Positions 62,759-64,000 of a DNA stretch of 64,000 bases are shown piece by piece. The position numbers and the translations under genes are program-made. The stretch comes from Clostridium thermosuccinogenes (lineage in GTDB: Bacteria; Bacillota; Clostridia; Acetivibrionales; DSM-5807), in NCBI RefSeq assembly GCF_002896855.1, contig NZ_CP021850.1:2133665-2197664 (forward strand). The letters run 5' to 3'. How positions within the stretch are numbered: position 1 is the first letter of the stretch; every line of letters begins with the position of its first letter. The notes beneath the pieces are model-generated. The model had not been told where the DNA came from and searched no databases. It saw nothing but the letters and a program-made list of their open reading frames with translations.

Positions 62759-63138
62759 AGCCACAACTCTATAAGCATTTACAAACAGGGTGGAAATTAC
62801 TCTTGCAAAAAGTTAGTTAATCTTCACACCTCTAGTTTGATATACCCAAAAAAGGGCTGGCTTTGTTCCTCTACTTCATATTTTAACCTATTATTGACTG
62901 AAAAGCATTAAAAATTTGCCTAAATAAACTAATCCAAAACCCGCTGAATTACTATTTTTCTCAATGATAACAGCATCCATGGAATTTACTTTTGCAAAGT
63001 GGAAATTACCTTTTCAATTGACCTCATAATGACAAATTTCTCTCTTTTTAAACTTTTTGCTTCGTACGATTGCCGGTATTTGCCCGGTCATGGTACCATT
63101 CGTTTCTGCCCTCGTAGATAAACTCCCATCGCTAAATA
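62759..63138. other. Right arm of the outer element and 3' end of the next gene's region
   Basis: No gene. It contains the right-end motif copies (62789, 62980 and 62999) and the right terminal inverted repeat to 63051. About 87 nt of ordinary sequence remain before the NlpC gene's stop at 63139. Confidence 0.6.
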
Positions 63139-64000
63139 TTAAAGCACTCTTTTGGACTTTATATAAGCTTTTACATAAAAGCTGTCATTTACATTGGTGA
63201 TCTTTACATCCGATTTTGGGTTGGAAGCATGAATAAATTTTCCGTTTCCTATGTATATGCCCACATGAGTAACAACCCCGTTGTTTGCACCGCTTGTGTC
63301 AAAGAACATCAGGTCTCCCGGCTTCAAATCCGATTTGCTGACCGTAGTTCCTTTGGTTGCCTGCTCCTTGGATGTCCTTGGCAAATTTATTCCAAACTGT
63401 TTGTATACATAATATACAAGGCCTGAGCAGTCAAAACCTTTGGGAGTGGTTCCACCCCATATATAAGGTACACCAAGGAATTTTTTGGCGTATTCGACGA
63501 TCTTTTGCCCTTTGGATAAGGAATCCGATGCCTTGTCAGTTCTAGCTGCTGCGGTGCCTCTCGAGGTAACGGGTGCCTTATTCGTAATATATTCGGAATA
63601 AACCCATCCTGTCGTTCCCCCAGATGTCTTTACCTTTGTCCAATCTCCGGAAGTGCCTAATACACTCACCTTTTCCCCTTGCTTCAGCTTTCCTTTTATC
63701 GATGCGGCAGTGCTTGCGTCACTCCTCAAATTAAGTACGTCGGCAGTAACATATGCCGTACCTGTAGCAGCGGCTTCTTTGCTTTCCTGGGCGGCAGTCG
63801 CAGCTAAAGTACTAGCTGTTGATTCTGCCGCTTTGTCCGACAGGTATTCATAATATACCCATCCTACGGTTCCCTCAGAGGTCTTTATTCTCCTCCAGTT
63901 TCCCGAACTGCCTAATATGCCTACTTTCTCTCCCCTTTTAAGCTGTCCGGTTACAGGAGAAGAGGTACTCGCCTCTTTTCTGATATTGAGGACATCTGTA
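63139..64000 (-). CDS. SH3b-SH3b-NlpC/P60 endopeptidase, 5' end beyond window
   Basis: The minus-strand frame is open to the right edge (about 286 codons seen). From the edge it reads the end of a VLNIRKEAS SH3b domain, GTVGWVYYEYL, an Ala/Ser-rich linker, a second SH3b (YVTADVLNLRSDAS...GWVYSEYI), another linker and an NlpC/P60 domain with catalytic Cys in PKGFDCSGLVYYVY and His in VVTHVGIYIGNGKFIHA. It is the same architecture as the gene at 1341 but with a different linker. A signal peptide and perhaps a riboswitch would lie past the edge. Confidence 0.92.
   Translation of the reverse strand, partial: TDVLNIRKEASTSSPVTGQLKRGEKVGILGSSGNWRRIKTSEGTVGWVYYEYLSDKAAESTASTLAATAAQESKEAAATGTAYVTADVLNLRSDASTAASIKGKLKQGEKVSVLGTSGDWTKVKTSGGTTGWVYSEYITNKAPVTSRGTAAARTDKASDSLSKGQKIVEYAKKFLGVPYIWGGTTPKGFDCSGLVYYVYKQFGINLPRTSKEQATKGTTVSKSDLKPGDLMFFDTSGANNGVVTHVGIYIGNGKFIHASNPKSDVKITNVNDSFYVKAYIKSKRVL

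Larger units (their letters stand above)
61211..63051. mobile_element. Outer element with ~54-bp imperfect inverted ends enclosing an IS30 copy
   Basis: The left end (61211-61267) and right end (62999-63051) are imperfect inverted repeats. Shared blocks are TTAAAAAGAGAGAAAT, ATAATGA/TCATTATGA, AATTGAAAAAG and TTTCCAC. Inside, copies of a TGGAAnTTACTTTTGCAAA motif lie at 61284, 61321, 62789 and 62980, all in the plus orientation. Multiple short direct repeats at each end are typical of IS21-type elements. No istA/istB genes are present. Likely a deletion derivative that then received IS30. No clear target duplication was found. Confidence 0.55.

Noticed and set aside
1-64000. Looked for tRNA and rRNA genes
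   Set aside because: No T-loop GGTTCGAATCC-type segment with a matching cloverleaf and no rRNA signature were noticed on either strand; only a tool-based scan could exclude one fully.

Overview
The window looks like a chromosomal segment of a spore-forming, low-to-moderate GC member of the Clostridia, plausibly close to the Acetivibrio/Ruminiclostridium (Clostridium thermocellum) group. This rests on gene content and style: strong AGGAGG-type ribosome-binding sites, T-box, c-di-AMP and tandem glycine riboswitches, SLH and YcdB-type surface proteins, a GH38 mannosidase, clostridial half-size TauE proteins and IS30/IS21-like insertion sequences. The assignment is an inference; no rRNA or tRNA gene was seen. 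Nearly all genes lie on the minus strand.

Layout from left to right. 1-3.6 kb: the 5' part of comEC, an SH3b-NlpC/P60 cell-wall hydrolase under a c-di-AMP riboswitch, and a DUF72 protein. 3.7-12.7 kb: an eroded 48-nt repeat patch, argS, a GH38 alpha-mannosidase with an AraC regulator, a UvrC-like protein reduced to its N-terminal half, yqeY, rpsU and a HIT protein. 13-20 kb: alaS with an alanine T-box about 400 nt upstream, an AI-2E transporter, a small glycine-zipper protein, a PRC-barrel protein and a DUF1015 protein. 20.6-26.5 kb: an APH-family phosphotransferase behind a leader-peptide attenuator, then serA and a class V aminotransferase behind a tandem glycine riboswitch, then lysA. 27-28 kb: two half-size TauE/SafE proteins.

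28.1-37.5 kb is a type III-A CRISPR-Cas locus. csm1-csm2-csm3-csm4-csm5 lie upstream of the array leader, and cas6 and csm6 lie downstream of the array. The five repeats next to the leader are identical and the repeats decay steadily towards the trailer. No cas1 or cas2 is present in the window. Next come a PlsY-like acyltransferase with a glycolipid glycosyltransferase (37.7-39.5 kb), then recJ, a stand-alone Fe-S PD-(D/E)XK nuclease, a UvrD-type helicase, a Pro/Gln/Gly-rich protein and an AddB-like helicase (39.7-48 kb). The last group looks like an AddAB-type recombination machine broken into separate genes.

48-61 kb holds an AraC regulator, a TSCPD protein, a PP2C-like/LysM membrane protein, a YcdB/SLH surface protein, a DUF554 membrane protein, a phospholipase-C-like protein behind an 8-bp tandem repeat, cysK, a 51-residue protein, metQ, metI, metN and larE. 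61.2-63.05 kb is a nested mobile element: an IS30 copy inside a longer element with about 54-bp imperfect inverted ends and repeated motifs of an IS21-like kind. The right edge cuts a second SH3b-NlpC/P60 gene.

The most unusual item is the leader of the phosphotransferase gene at 21.6-21.85 kb. It has a consensus promoter, a 23-codon leader ORF with an excellent RBS and Lys/Arg-X-Arg motifs, interleaved perfect inverted repeats, and a hairpin that buries the start-site RBS. This is the architecture of drug-induced ribosome-stalling attenuation, attached here to a gene that I cannot assign to a named resistance family.
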